Positions 23,301-34,285 of a DNA stretch of 64,000 bases are shown piece by piece; position 1 is the stretch's first letter, and each line of letters opens with the position of its first letter. Below the pieces are notes generated by a model. That model did not search any database. It saw only the letters and a program-made list of their open reading frames with translations, and was not told the DNA's origin. The DNA comes from Turritopsis dohrnii (lineage: Eukaryota > Cnidaria > Hydrozoa > Anthoathecata > Oceaniidae), in assembly GCA_027922465.2 (NCBI GenBank), contig BQMF02000611.1:160610-224609 (forward strand), in the 5' to 3' direction. The position numbers and the translations under genes were made by a program.

Positions 23301-26020
23301 TAAAAATTTATACACCTACAATAATCTTTTAATCATTTTTAAAGAGAACGTAAGTATATATATACCATAAATCAGAATCCACAAATTTCCCAACAATATT
23401 TTTTCTGGATGGTTTCGAGGCAACAAATTCGTTGGCTATATTTACCCATAGTTAATAGAAACATACCAAACATACCATACCAAAGAAATGTTATCCGTAA
23501 GTTCTTTGTGAAAAGAAAGCTGCCAAAGAGTTGAAACACTTTTGAGTCATTGTTGCTCGAACCCAAGTTTTGATCGCTCGGGTGTTGCACTTGTAGCTGC
23601 ACCAACAAGGACTAGCTTCATCAACTTGATGATGTTTCCAAAGAGACTTCTTTCTAGTGCGCCGCTTGATTTGACTATATTGTCTGTTATCTCCTCGAAA
23701 TGAGCAACCTTTTCATTTTTAAAAACGAGAGCGCAGAACTTGGATTTCGGCAGGCAGTGCAGAGATGTCAAGGTCATCCAAGTACTTTTCAAGAGCGCCT
23801 ATCTCTGTCTGGTAGGGGTCGTCGGAGTTGATGGATGTCAAAAGAAACTGCTCGATGCTTGAAAAGAATTGATAGCGCTTGGTTGCTCAAAACGGTCCTT
23901 AATGGCCATGACTACGGTGTCGATTGCATCAAAGTAAATGATTCGGTAGTGGTCTTTAAAGCCTGAATGCATAATAAGCTTTTGGCTGTTCCTTTTTCAG
24001 TTGCGTAGCCACACCCGATTTTTTTTTTAATTTTTAAATTTATGTGTGAAAAAAGTTTCTTACTTAGCAAAAAAGTGGGGGGTCCATGGCCCCCCTGGCC
24101 ACCCCGGTAGCGCGGGCCCTGTTGAAACACATACACACTTAAATGTGCTAAAACATATTTTTCTTATTACCAATGCTTAAATTAAGTAAAAAGTTCAAGT
24201 TTTTCCAACATTTTATTAAAACTTTATTTGCTGAAATTTTTTATAAAGACTGTTTTGTAAAGAATGCCGCAACTCACACTACAACAAAGAGTTTGGGTAT
24301 GTATCCAGTTTGCTAGGTTGAATAATGCTGCAGAGGTGATTAGACAATGGAATAACCGTTGGCCTAACGTACCTTCTCCTACTCGCAGAACTGTTGTCAA
24401 AACTTTTCAAAAATTTGAAAGAGAAGGTACTTGTAAGAACATCAATAAAGGAAACGGTGGGAGACCCCATACAGCAAGATCACAACACAACATAAATATG
24501 GTTCGTCAATCCTTACAACAGAATGGGAATCGATCATCAAGACGAAATGGTCTTGTGTTATCACAAAGCACCCTCGTAAGAATCACTCATGAGTTGAAAT
24601 TTCACCCATGTGTCCTGATTAGAAGGCAAAAAATGAGAACTAATAATCCTGCTCAAAGATTAGTGTTTTCAACTGGCTTTTACATTGTTTAAACATCAAA
24701 AATCATTTCCTTCAAAACCTGATTGTATCAGATAAAGCAATCTTCTCTCTGAACTCAGAAGTAAACACAAGAAATGTATCCAGTATTGTCCCTTTGGTAA
24801 TGGCCATCCACAAGATCACTACGTAGAATTCGAACAAGGAGATAACCAAATCATAGTGTGGATGGGCTTAACAGGTGAAGGTCGTGTATTGGCCCCTCAT
24901 TTTGTACAGGGTCACTTAGATACCATAGAATATTTGCGTGTTATTCGCTATCACATTGTTCAAGGTGATCTTTATCGGCTAAACATCAATAGAGCTTACA
25001 CATGGCTTCAACAAGATGGAGCACCCGCTCATACAAACAACCAATAATTAAGATACCTCCATGGACAGTTTCCTGTCAAGGTTATCGATAAAAGAGGAGA
25101 TCAACCTCTGCCCTCATGCTCACAAGATTAAGTGATGTGATTTCTTTCTTTGGGCAAAACATATGAACTCAACTGCAACAAAACTTATCATAGAATCTCT
25201 TAGACAACTACATTGATGCGTGTAATAACTTAGATCCTGTAATGAATGAAAGCGTTTGATGGTATGGTTCATTGTATTAAAGGTGTCCAGGTTAACGAAA
25301 ACGTCTTTCCAAATGAATAAAAAATATATAGTTGTATCTTTTAAATTGCGTCTTTCCTTTCAATTCCCATAGCCTTTTCATAAACATTATCGAGTTTAAT
25401 TAAAGAATCACAAAGCAATATTTTGTTAGGTTTTTTTGTCATTTTTTGAAGATTTTTACAAGGACCGCTTCCACTTTTGGGCCATAACTTTTTTTCTACT
25501 GGATCAAATTAGAAGAATGATACACCAAAATATAGGTATCTTTAATAATTATTCAAACGAAAGATATTTTTTGTGAAACACTAGTACTTTTTTTTAACTC
25601 ACCCTGGGGATGCGAAAAGGAAATAGCACCCTATTGTTGTTCCTAACTGTTTAATAGGATGTAAACTTTTATTTCTAAGATAATTGAGCAAATAAAACAA
25701 GTAAAAAACACTGTGTCAGAGCAATTTGGTTTTCTTTACTTTTCAGTGTTCAGCAGTTGAATTGTTTACTTCTTTTAGAATAACATTAAAGAACTTTAAA
25801 ACAAACAAAAAAGTAACAAAAATATACCTGACAATGTTGTCAAGTCCATACAAGCAACAGCCCTAAGTAACCATGCTGCTTGCCATTCCTTTTTTATTGA
25901 TCTTCTTTTCCCAATTGTATCAGCCCTGGCTTTCACTCCGGGAAAATTTATTTTGATGTCACTGAACCAAGAAGAATCAAATGGAATTCCAGGATTTCTT
26001 AGCTCCAAATGAGCAGCCAT
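20371..26020 (-). CDS. DERA: Deoxyribose-phosphate aldolase
   Basis: DERA splits 2-deoxyribose-5-phosphate into glyceraldehyde-3-phosphate and acetaldehyde in cytosolic deoxynucleoside breakdown. Six exons on the minus strand: 26020-25828, 21632-21420, 21331-21146, 21064-20910, 20691-20504 and 20404-20371. Their lengths total 969 bases (322 codons plus stop) with phases agreeing at every junction; the human protein is 318 aa. Landmarks in order are KKEWQAAWLLRAV, DLTTLSGDD, VCVYPSRV, ASVAAGFPAG, KEIDIVLSR (catalytic Asp), AHLKTILATG, FIKTSTGKE (Schiff-base Lys), GFKPAGGIR (second catalytic Lys), then the C-terminal QLYHHAYGRYAAAHEFSMS. The start MAAHLELRNPG is the only suitable Met. The first intron is about 4.2 kb and contains transposon remnants. 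The gene is head to head with the synaptotagmin gene. It appears functional. Confidence 0.96.
22370..22680 (-). pseudogene. LINE reverse-transcriptase C-terminal fragment
   Basis: The minus-strand translation reads YKSVIWTSMEYCFHIWAGA, the C-terminal RT signature of CR1/jockey-like non-LTR retrotransposons (Y-K-x-x-I-x-x-x-x-E-Y-C-x-x-I-W). A degraded cysteine-poor tail with stop codons follows. It is an old fragment in DERA's first intron and no full element is present. Confidence 0.6.
23137..24121 (-). mobile_element. Deleted hAT element nested in the mariner remnant
   Basis: Perfect 14-bp inverted ends CAGGGCCCGCGCTA flank a 985-bp element. The direct repeat TTGAA (23132-23136 and 24122-24126) fits a 5-bp target duplication, which occurs in some hAT groups instead of the usual 8 bp. 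The interior holds the C-terminal part of a hAT transposase on the minus strand, so this is an internal-deletion derivative. Confidence 0.8.
23372..23940 (-). pseudogene. hAT transposase C-terminal fragment (frameshifted)
   Basis: Read on the minus strand and allowing frame changes, the translation passes through ALEKYLDDLDISALPAEIQ, FKNEKVAHFEEITDNIVKSS and LIKLMKLVLVGAATSATPERS. This is the dimerisation region of ZMYM1/TTF-type hAT transposases. At least two frameshifts and a diverged end (SLNLGSSNNDSKVFQLFG frame) make it non-functional. The N-terminal DNA-binding and catalytic parts are missing. Confidence 0.75.
24264..25130 (+). pseudogene. Broken mariner transposase with DUF4817-like N-terminus
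   Basis: The first frame (24264-24692) reads as a helix-turn-helix region similar in layout to the intact 5282-6373 transposase (LTLQQRVWVCIQFARL; a GNGGRPHTARS linker; SSRRNGLVLSQST). The catalytic region continues in another frame, with IVWMGLTGEGRVLAPHFVQG and then LQQDGAPAHTNN followed by a stop. Frameshifts, a premature stop and loss of the third catalytic region make it inactive. Confidence 0.8.
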
Positions 26021-26446
26021 GTTTGTATTTGCAAATTTTCACGTGATCGTACCTCCGTAAATAGATAACCACATTGGGGGAGAGCGTTCAACCGACAGTT
26101 GAAACTGGGGCGATATTCTTTAATTAATTTACCAATAAATCGTACAATGTTCTTTTTGTCACTAAACCACTTAATATTAGTTAATATCATGAAAAATACT
26201 GATGAGTGTTTTCATTTTACATTGTGTTTTTGTCATAATTATTTAAGTAATATTTGAATAGAAATATACTTTATGACCCCCTAGTACCGATGGTGTGCTT
26301 ATTTGATAATACACTCTAAACGAAAATCAAAACATTTCTTTTTCCTCGGAGTACTTTTAACATGGCTAAATTCAAGATTTCGACTATAGACTACTATAGG
26401 TAGTGGTAGTGATTTTAGGTGTTTATCTGTTTGGAATGTAACCAAG
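26021..26446. promoter_or_regulatory. Shared upstream region of DERA and the synaptotagmin gene
   Basis: These 426 bases lie between the divergent start codons and must hold the promoters of both genes, or 5' untranslated exons. No clear TATA box or repeated operator-like motif stands out. A bidirectional promoter is an inference from spacing. Confidence 0.5.
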
Positions 26447-29330
26447 ATGATATCTAATGATCAGCAGTACAGAAAAGGTATGTGTTTAATTTAATTTACA
26501 ATGTAAGTTCATTCGTTTGTGATATTAGCTAACTTAACTCATATATATCCGGATATATATGTTATTATTATATTCACACATCTATCTTTCCAAGTATCCT
26601 CTCTGTCTCTGGCTTTCTGTGTAATGATTCTTTTTTAGTCCTGGTAAACCTTTGCAACTTTATTTTATATGTCGTTTTGAGTTTGATGCCAAAATTAAAT
26701 TTCCTGGCTTTATGCTTTTTAGCAACAACTGCAATTGACCAAAAAATTTTAATCATTGCAAGCAGTATTGGATTGCTTACATCATTCATTGTAATATGTG
26801 CCTGGTGCTTCAGAAGAAAGTCTGAAGAAACTGATGATGGTGAAAGTCAATCAAGTTATAAATCTGCATCGGAAGTACCTTTATTGGATGCCACTGATAG
26901 CAAGTTTTCATTTCTTGACTGGAACAAAAGTGGAGCATCATTAGATGTCCAGAAAGAAAATACTAACCGTTCCTCACCAGGCTGGGGTCGAAAGACTTTG
27001 ATGTTTGGTAGCCCACCTGCTGGAAATAAAACTCCATTTGAAGGTTTGAATGTACAACCAAAAAACAAGGATTTATCTAACTCCTATGATTCTTTAGTAT
27101 CATCATGGAGTTCTATACCTGCCGAGCCCGAAACACCTAGTGATCGAGGCGAAGATTTAGGATCTATATACTTTAGTGTTAGCTATGACGTTTATGACTT
27201 AGTTTTAAAATTAACTATACAAAAGGCTGTTAACCTTCCAGCAAAAGATTTATCAGGTACCAGTGATCCATTTGTTAAAGTCTTGCTTTTGCCAGATAAA
27301 AAAAATAAGCTGGAAACAAGAGTGAAGAGAAAGAAATTGAATCCAGTATGGAATGAGGTATTCACATTTGAAGGATTTCCACATCAAAAACTTGTACAAA
27401 GAACTCTATACATGCAAGTATTAGACTATGACAGATTTTCAAGGAATGATCCTATTGGTGAAATTGAACTTTCATTATCAGACGTACATCTGCAATCGGA
27501 GCCAGTACCTTTTGTTAAAAAGCTAAATCCATGTAAAAGATCAACGGTAAGTATAACTGACACAACTCGTGTTAGTTATCTATCACTATAATCTTAATAT
27601 TTGTATCTGATAAGGATATTCTGTGATACGATCTTAAAATCACAAAAGTATTTTTTAAAGCTATTGCATGTAACCATTCTATTTTCATGGTAAGTGTGAC
27701 CATGCTATTTGCTCCTGAGGTAAGTAGAACTAATGAAAGTTGTTGGGCTATATCAGAATTAGCTAATATTGAGATTTGTGTACATATATTTCGGAAAATT
27801 TAATGCCCAAAAATAAGACGATTGAAAAAGCATGTGATTAGCACCATTACATTCATATTTTATTTATCCATACATTGAAGTGTTTTTCTTTCCTGGCTGT
27901 GCAATAGTCCTTGAAACTTTTTAATTTTTTTTGAACGGAAACCATAAGCCTGCTGTTGAAGTCACCAAGTTTAATTTCTTTTATATCTGCCTGTCCCTTT
28001 TTGAGAATGTATTAATTCTTAATTTTGCTGTGTATATATAGTTTATTTCTTATTAAGAATTTGTAATTGAAATTTGTGCTTTAAATTTGTTATGTTTGTT
28101 TAAATCATAAGTGAACTGTTCTAATAAAAGTTCGAAAAGACTGGTGTTAAAAAAAAGTTAATTCATTCATTGTAATAAAATTCTTTTTTGATTAGTTGCC
28201 ATGCAAATGAAAATATTAGAAATGAAAACTTCAAGAATGAATTTTAAGAAGAAATTAATTCTGATTCCAGTTTGCCTGCATCCTTTTCAGTAATTTTATC
28301 TCCATTATCACTGTTTTTTTTTTTTTTTTTTCAATTAAGGATTACCTGGGGGATTTGTTAATCTCAATGTGTTACAATCCAACAACCAGCTCCATTGGTA
28401 TAAATGTTATGAAATGCACTAATCTCAAAGTCATGGATATTACAGGAAGTTGTGGTAAGTTGTACGCTGATCCTAATTGTTTTCTACTTAATGAAGAGTA
28501 GGCAATGAAACTAAAAATTGTGTTAAGTTTTCATTGTAATTAAAGAGGAGGATTGTATTTTTCAGTATTGTATGTATACTCCAACTCTTTGCTTGAGTAT
28601 AGACTGTTGTCTTTTGTACAAAGCAACTACTATCATGAACACAGCATTTCTAGCTGTTTTTAGGGAGTGGTTTCTTCTTTTGATTTCTGATTTTTATTAG
28701 TGGGAAAAATATTGAAATTATAAATGTTAAAGAAAAATGAAAAATGAAAGTAAACCAACCATGATAATTGTTATTACTATTTTGATTGTCGGTAAAAGAC
28801 CTGATGATGGTATTTTTATACCGAAATATATTGCCGAAAATTATAATAATAATAATAGCAATTGTCATTGATGGTTTACTTTCATTTTTGGTTTCCTTAA
28901 GCATGCACCACAATGTTTTTACCGAATCGTTTAAATGTTAAAGAAATTGAATGGTTTTTAATGCATCTCCAGTACAAATTCTCACTGTCTTTGTAACTGT
29001 TTTGTACTGATTCGATTTTCAGATCCTTATGTGAAGATTTACCTCATATATTCCGGGAAACGTATTGACAAGAAGAAGACAACCATAAAGAGGCGAGCCT
29101 TAAATCCAGTCTGGAATGAAAGTTTTGATTTCGATGTGCCGATCGACAAGATCCGTGAAATAACATTCGTACTGACCGTAATCGACTTTGATCGTATTTT
29201 ACCGAACGAAGCTATTGGGCAAGTGGTAATTGGCTACCGCACCGCTGGTACATCACTCAAACACTGGACGGAAATGATGAACCATCCTAGGAAACAAATT
29301 GCTAAGTGGCACAAAATAATTAAATATTAA
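26447..29330 (+). CDS. Synaptotagmin-7-like double-C2 membrane protein
   Basis: Four exons, 26447-26477, 26723-27546, 28340-28454 and 29023-29330, join in phase to about 425 aa. The first exon ([10 protein letters not shown]) was chosen because its donor and the AG at 26721 restore the frame exactly; an in-frame ATG at 26686 is the alternative. Residues about 19-40 form a membrane segment followed by a basic stop (CFRRK). A low-complexity linker precedes C2A (about 155-280) and C2B (about 286-420). C2A has the five Ca2+ aspartates ([18 protein letters not shown]). C2B has four, while the fifth position is Glu ([12 protein letters not shown]). C2B ends in WHKI, like Syt7. Synaptotagmins trigger Ca2+-dependent vesicle or lysosome fusion. 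The gene is divergent from DERA and appears intact. Confidence 0.92.
27547..28339 (+). other. Intron 2 of the synaptotagmin gene
   Basis: GTAAGT donor at 27547, long T-rich tract, acceptor AG at 28338-28339. Reading through the donor would add [14 protein letters not shown] and a stop, so a C2A-only isoform is possible but not shown. Confidence 0.6.
28740..28889. mobile_element. Small inverted-repeat element with hammerhead-like centre
   Basis: Arms of 31 bases (28740-28770 and 28859-28889) are inverted copies with four mismatches, built on AAAAATGAAAGTAAACCA. The centre has CTGATGA (28801-28807), a 5-bp stem GGTAT/ATACC with a TTTT loop, then GAAA (28823-28826), the order of a hammerhead ribozyme core. 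Stem I and the cleavage site are not convincing. It lies in the last intron of the synaptotagmin gene. Confidence 0.55.
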
Positions 29331-29417
29331 TAGAATTTTACTTTTTTAAAAAAAGCCAAAACCTTTTTAAACAGCGCGCACTAATGCTTGAGTGGGAGAC
29401 ATGCATTGGTTCATAAT

Positions 29418-29423
29418 AATAAA
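29418..29423 (+). terminator. Polyadenylation signal of the synaptotagmin gene
   Basis: AATAAA 88 bases after the stop codon, the first canonical signal downstream. Confidence 0.5.
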
Positions 29424-31860
29424 GTTTCTATCTCTGTTTCGATCTCTGGGATGTGTATTATTTGTGGGATTAAACTGGATTGCAGAATTTACGTTTTCTA
29501 ATCGAGATGAAATAATAATGAATAAGATTAGTTTGAGTTGACTGATCTGTTTTGAATTCACCGAATTGCAAAATGTGAAATATTATTACATTGGCTTTAA
29601 ACACCCGAAGTCGTCCAGTAATTTCTTCGAAAAAATGGCGACTATGTCATGGTATTGTTGATGCGGAACTTAAATTGGGATATCCATGAAAGCATGAATT
29701 CCGCATTCCTTCATATCATTATTTTTTATCCTTAATGTAATTGGATTCTGAATTAATGTGTAGTAATAATCTAGTCTTCTGAATTAAGACTTCTGAATTA
29801 AGACATCCATTAATGTCTAGTAATAATCTAGACTTGATGGATTAATTTCGGTCCATCTTATAAGTATGAAATTAAATACGATGCTCATTGAATGACTGCA
29901 GGCAAAAATCAATATTGCAATTCCAATTTTTGTGGATTGCGTTAAAATTTATTTTTGTAAAATGTGAAAACGATATTTATTTATTTATAAAACGTATAAT
30001 TTCAATTAGATGACCTTTCTGTGTTTGTAGATACTTTCAGTGTCTTTGCACCTTTGTGTTGGACCCAGGGTTCGCGTATTTGTTGATTTTTTTTTTTTTT
30101 TTTCAAGTACTCATTCATGCATGACACATTTTTAAGTATTTTTAAGATTTTTTGATCTAGTTTACTATGAATTTACAGTTCAAAGAGACCGACTCAACTC
30201 GTCTTAAAAGAAGTATTTTATATGCGAATATTTATGTTTTCTTGCATCCTTTACGCCTGCTCAAATTTCGATACGTTTTCGATACGTGTGAGTAATCCAT
30301 GAGTGATATGAGCTTCTTGCGTTCACCTGGTGTTTCCATTTACCACGCCCTCTACTTTTCTGTGACCACTTCAAACTTATGTCACGCATATACACACATG
30401 CTGTGAACTTGTAAATATTTAACTGCACTCAATGCACTGCGTGGTTTAGAAGAGAACTAGAAATATAGATGTTTTTATGGTGTTTTTCTCTAATATGATT
30501 GGTATGTACATGTACATAGTGGGCAAAATGTCACTGCGCCGTAGCTTCGAGTGCAGGTTTCTTACCTTCTCAACATAACTGACGGCAGCCTGGCGAACGA
30601 CGGTTAGGTGACATGAAATGAAACAAAATCTGTGGAACTGTCTTACAGGTGGCCCGAACAAATTTTTGCCCTCCGACTCGTTTTTAAATATAGTGGCATA
30701 GTAAGCGATATAGAGAGCAAAGATAATTAGCAAAGATCACTCTGCAAAGTTGTTTACGTATTGGTTTTATATTTCAAACACTTCCAACAGGATTCTGGTA
30801 AGAAGTGAAGTGTTTCTCGTTTGATTAATCAAGATTTTGTTGATATCAAGTTCAGACATTCTTGAAAGTAATAAAGGGGAAATGGCGCAACGACAGCCTA
30901 TAAAGCTCGTTTCGTGTTGTTAATTTATCTTGACATCTATCAATGACAATGATGTGGTTTATTTTAGTGGTCACATCGGAAAAACTACGTTTTGTATGCA
31001 ATAATATAAAATGCTGAATGACATAATATTTTAAAGAAGTCTAGTTACTGATGAAAATGTTTACATCCAGTATGATGCATTTTTGGAAAGCTTATTTACA
31101 TCTCTAAAAGCTCATGTTAAAAATTTTGCGGTAAACTAAAAATTTTAAACTTTAGAGTGAATCAAAGAAAATGAACCTTGTTGTTTAAACGTAGCTCCAT
31201 TTACAAAAAGCGTTTTTAGATCTTCTCAGTAAGCCAAATCTCAATTTCCGAGCTTTTTTACTTTTGTAAATGGAACATCAAACGTAAGTGGCTCTGACAC
31301 GAAAAATGAACACTGAAAAAAAGAGCTTCAAAGATTTTTGCTTTTTTTGCATGAACTAATTAATTATTCATGAAACGGAATTTTGAGACAAAAGGATCAA
31401 TACACAACATGATCAATATGTTTTATTTTTTCATGATCTATAAACAGACTTCCCAGCCACTTCCTGAAAAAATAGTTTCACCATTGGAAAATTCAGTGTT
31501 CTTTTCATCCTTATGTGCAAATAATCATTTTTCAGAAAAGTCAATGATTTTTTCGCTTACTCACACCTTAAAGTCTATTTCTCCTAAAGTCATATTTGCA
31601 GTTACTTGGCAAATACATGGCGTTGGCCAAGTGGTTATCGATGCAAACTCATAACAACGAACGTTTGTTCGTGTTCTTTCCGTGACTTTTTTGAAAAGTA
31701 CGAAGGTTTGAATCCAACTTGGCTTCCATTTTAATGTTTTCTTCAAAATAAGATTTGGAAATAATTGGATATCACGGTAAAATGGATAAGAGGTTGAGAG
31801 CGTGAAGACTTTCGTTGGTTACAAACGTTTTATAACTTTTTTGATTGATTGATTGAAACA
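29424..31860. other. Gene-free region downstream of the synaptotagmin gene
   Basis: No coding content recognised. A word of about 40 bases around GTAGTAATAATCTAG is duplicated at about 29758-29850. A loose hairpin at about 31190-31285 pairs CTCCATTTACAAAAAG with CTTTTGTAAATGGA. Confidence 0.4.
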
Positions 31861-31869
31861 AGTAAAGAC

Positions 31870-31937
31870 CAACCTCGAACCCAGTAACCCAGCAATCCGT
31901 ATATCGAAAAGGCAAGAGACCCTGGGTTCGAGGTTGA
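31870..31937. mobile_element. 68-bp hairpin mini-element with 9-bp direct repeats
   Basis: Perfect 15-bp inverted arms CAACCTCGAACCCAG (31870-31884) and CTGGGTTCGAGGTTG (31922-31936) flank a 37-base centre. AGTAAAGAC lies directly outside on both sides (31861-31869 and 31938-31946), as a 9-bp target duplication would. GGTTCGAGG inside the arm resembles a tRNA box B, but no tRNA fold is present. Confidence 0.5.
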
Positions 31938-32038
31938 AGTAAAGACTAAACAGTATCTTAAATGTAAAGGGTGGAATACATTATACATTTTAATGGATCA
32001 CGATTTTGCCCACGGGGACTATATTTCTATTTAAGCTA

Positions 32039-32230
32039 AGGGGACACGAGCAGCATTTTTCGTGCGATTGCAACAAAAATCTGTTTTGTTGCAATCGCAA
32101 GGCATTTGTTGCTCGTGTCCCCATAGTATATTTGTTTGTTGCTGCAACAAATTTCACCCATAAAAATGTTGCAGGAACAAATTTTTCATGTTGCAAATGC
32201 GTTTTGTAAAATGTTGCTAGTGTCCCCCCA
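32039..32230. mobile_element. Short palindromic element built on GGGGACACGAGCA
   Basis: GGGGACACGAGCAGCA (32040) pairs with TTGCTCGTGTCCCC (32109-32122), and again with GTTGCTAGTGTCCCC near 32212-32227. The inner block GATTGCAACAAAA/TTTTGTTGCAATC forms a tight hairpin. No coding capacity. It is a likely MITE with duplicated ends. Confidence 0.55.
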
Positions 32231-32383
32231 TTTCCAACATGCTTTTATACAAAACTTTTGTTGTAATCCAATGATATTCGTTTATTTTTGCTGGCATGTC
32301 AATACAAGTTTGCTTCGGTAATCATAACAGCATGGTTTCTGACGAGAGCTGTAGTAGAATATATTAACCCCGTAGAAAATATT

Positions 32384-32406
32384 CCCCCCCCCCCCCCCCC
32401 CCCCCC
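32384..32406 (+). repeat. Poly-C tract of 23 bases
   Basis: An uninterrupted run of 23 C, unusual in this AT-rich window. Its length is likely variable or uncertain in assembly. Confidence 0.9.
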
Positions 32407-32433
32407 ATGGTTTTCACGTATATCTTTTAGCGT

Positions 32434-32512
32434 AACGTGTGAGGGTATTCGTCAGAAATGAATTTACGAGATGTAAATTTACGAGATTTAAGTCCATATC
32501 TGACGAATACCC
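32434..32512. repeat. Hairpin repeat
   Basis: GTGAGGGTATTCGTCAGAAA at the left pairs with ATCTGACGAATACCCTCA at the right, around an AT-rich loop with the word TTTACGAGAT twice. Probably a tiny MITE. Confidence 0.5.
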
Positions 32513-32589
32513 TCAAGCGTACCGGTTTTGTTGGAACAAGGTAAAGTTACCCTTATGTCTTCTTTTCTTCTTTCTGTCTATATAACTAA

Positions 32590-33180
32590 CTTTCCTTGTG
32601 TCAAATCGTTCCTTGTGCTCCTCAATCACCTGACTTTCTTGATCTAGTAACCTTGATTCTTCTACATCCTCTCGTCAGACATATTTTTCATATTGATGAT
32701 GGCTGCCTTCCTCGTATTATTCTTCGTTTGGACTCTATGTATCTTCTCTATCTATATATACATGCATGGTCTGGGTGTTTATGTTAGAGACACTCTTGCT
32801 ATTTCTCACGTTCTTGAACTAGAATCTCCTACTCATTCGTACTTGTGTTTTCAACTTGTCCCCTGCAACTTTTCTCCTTCTTCTACCCATTGCTCTATTT
32901 TCTTGGATGCATTTATTTCTGACAGCATTGACAGAGCTCTGTATGACAATCCCACAGCAAACATTGTTGTCTGTGGTGATTCCAATGTCCATCATTCAGA
33001 ATGGCTAGAGGATCAACTTACACAGATGATGTTGGTGTGTGGAAGCTTTACGATTTTTATGTTTCTCAGAATCTCTCTCAGAGTAAAACCTTCCCTACTC
33101 GTTTTCCCGACAATGATACCCATTCTCCTGCCTTCTTTACTTGATCTTTGTTTGGTTTATCTGTAGTAGATTATAAAGCC
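32590..33180 (+). pseudogene. LINE endonuclease-domain fragment
   Basis: Across frames the translation shows an APE-type endonuclease from a CR1/jockey-like non-LTR retrotransposon. Visible blocks are GLGVYVRDTLAISHVLELES, SPTHSYLCFQL, then ANIVVCGDSNVHHSEWL (the G-D-x-N-x-H-H catalytic segment), then KTFPTRFPDNDTHSPA in another frame. At least one frameshift and stops are present and there is no reverse transcriptase downstream. Inactive fragment. Confidence 0.7.
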
Positions 33181-34208
33181 TCTCTGTTAATATATTGCTA
33201 TTTATATGATGCGATGGTGAAGTGTCGTGATTTTGTGTTTTAAAGTATATATATAAGTATTATCATAAAGCGGGTGACTTGAAACAGCGTCAAAAAAACG
33301 TTATTTCTCATGAAATAATGAATGAAACTCCAAATTTTTTTCCGATTCCGTTCAGACACTTTCTAGCGCAACATTCTGAAATTTTGATTTCAAAATTTAC
33401 TAACACTCTATATCACTTAATAAAAATGAAACTGGCATTAACAAATTATTTTAATTTATGTTTTATATGCAAGTATAATCGTAGATCACTGTAGTAGAAA
33501 ATAATGACGCATTTGAAAAAAATGTAGCACTGTGGTTTCAGTAAACGCTTTAAGTAAAGGTACGCTTTTAGTAATGTTCCCAGTTTCATTTTGGTTTCGT
33601 TTTCAATATGGTTTTTTATTTCATATGCGACTACTCACCTCCCTCTTTGGTCGACATCCCATCTCCATTCACGCTAAAAATGATCAATTCTCCCCACCCA
33701 GGGTTCTGGTTCCAATTCCCTTTTTCTTGTAAAGAACAATCATAAAAAATATTTGTCTTCATCATGCTCAAAAGATTTTCCCCGTCCACAACACGGTATA
33801 CAGCATAATATGGTATATATAACATATATACTATGTATTTCCTGGATGTCCAGTGCTTTTTTTGCACAACACCATTGTAATACTTTCTCCTTCTTGCAAT
33901 GCCTACCTCTTACTACACCCTAATGCAGTCTCCGGATCTACCTAACCTGCATTAAGTGTATCCAATTTTGCTACATTCATTATCACAATACAGTAGAGAT
34001 GCTCGAGCATTAAAATTCTGTGGCTGAACCAGTAAATCAAAAACACTCCAATGACGGGACAGTCTAAAAAATGCATTTGCCTACTTTCATTATTCACACA
34101 AAAAGAAAAGTTACGAAAGAAAACTGAAAAGGTTAACTTAGCATACAATTAAACTAAAAATTATGAATCACAATGATTTTCATCTTCACATTGATCAATG
34201 TTTAAAAG
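33181..34208. other. No recognisable feature
   Basis: AT-rich with no supportable gene or repeat. Confidence 0.4.
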
Positions 34209-34285
34209 TGAACACACTATTAAAAGACTATATATTATATATATCATATATAAATATAATATATATATAAAAGTCTTTTAGTGTG
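34209..34285. repeat. AT-rich hairpin
   Basis: CACACTATTAAAAGACT at the left pairs with AGTCTTTTAGTGTG at the right around an ATATAT-rich centre of about 40 bases. It would fold into a long cruciform. No target duplication was identified. Confidence 0.5.

Larger units (their letters stand above)
22940..25612 (+). mobile_element. Decayed mariner-type element in DERA intron 1
   Basis: Inverted end segments are recognisable: about 22963-23085 pairs with about 25440-25560 (shared CCTATATTTTGGTGTATCATT, GTAGAAAAAAAGTTATGG, GTCCTTGTAAAAATCTTC). The right end finishes near AACTCACCCTG (about 25611), and the left outermost bases are eroded. The element carries a broken transposase at 24264-25130 and is itself interrupted by a hAT remnant. 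It is a different, older family from the intact mariner at 4936. Confidence 0.75.

Noticed and set aside
26677..27591. Synaptotagmin starting at 26677
   Set aside because: The first codon there is TTG. A short upstream exon with a good donor and the AG at 26721 gives a consistent phase and a better start at 26447.
31870..31937. tRNA gene because of GGTTCGAGG
   Set aside because: The box B-like word is part of a perfect hairpin arm; no box A or cloverleaf is present.
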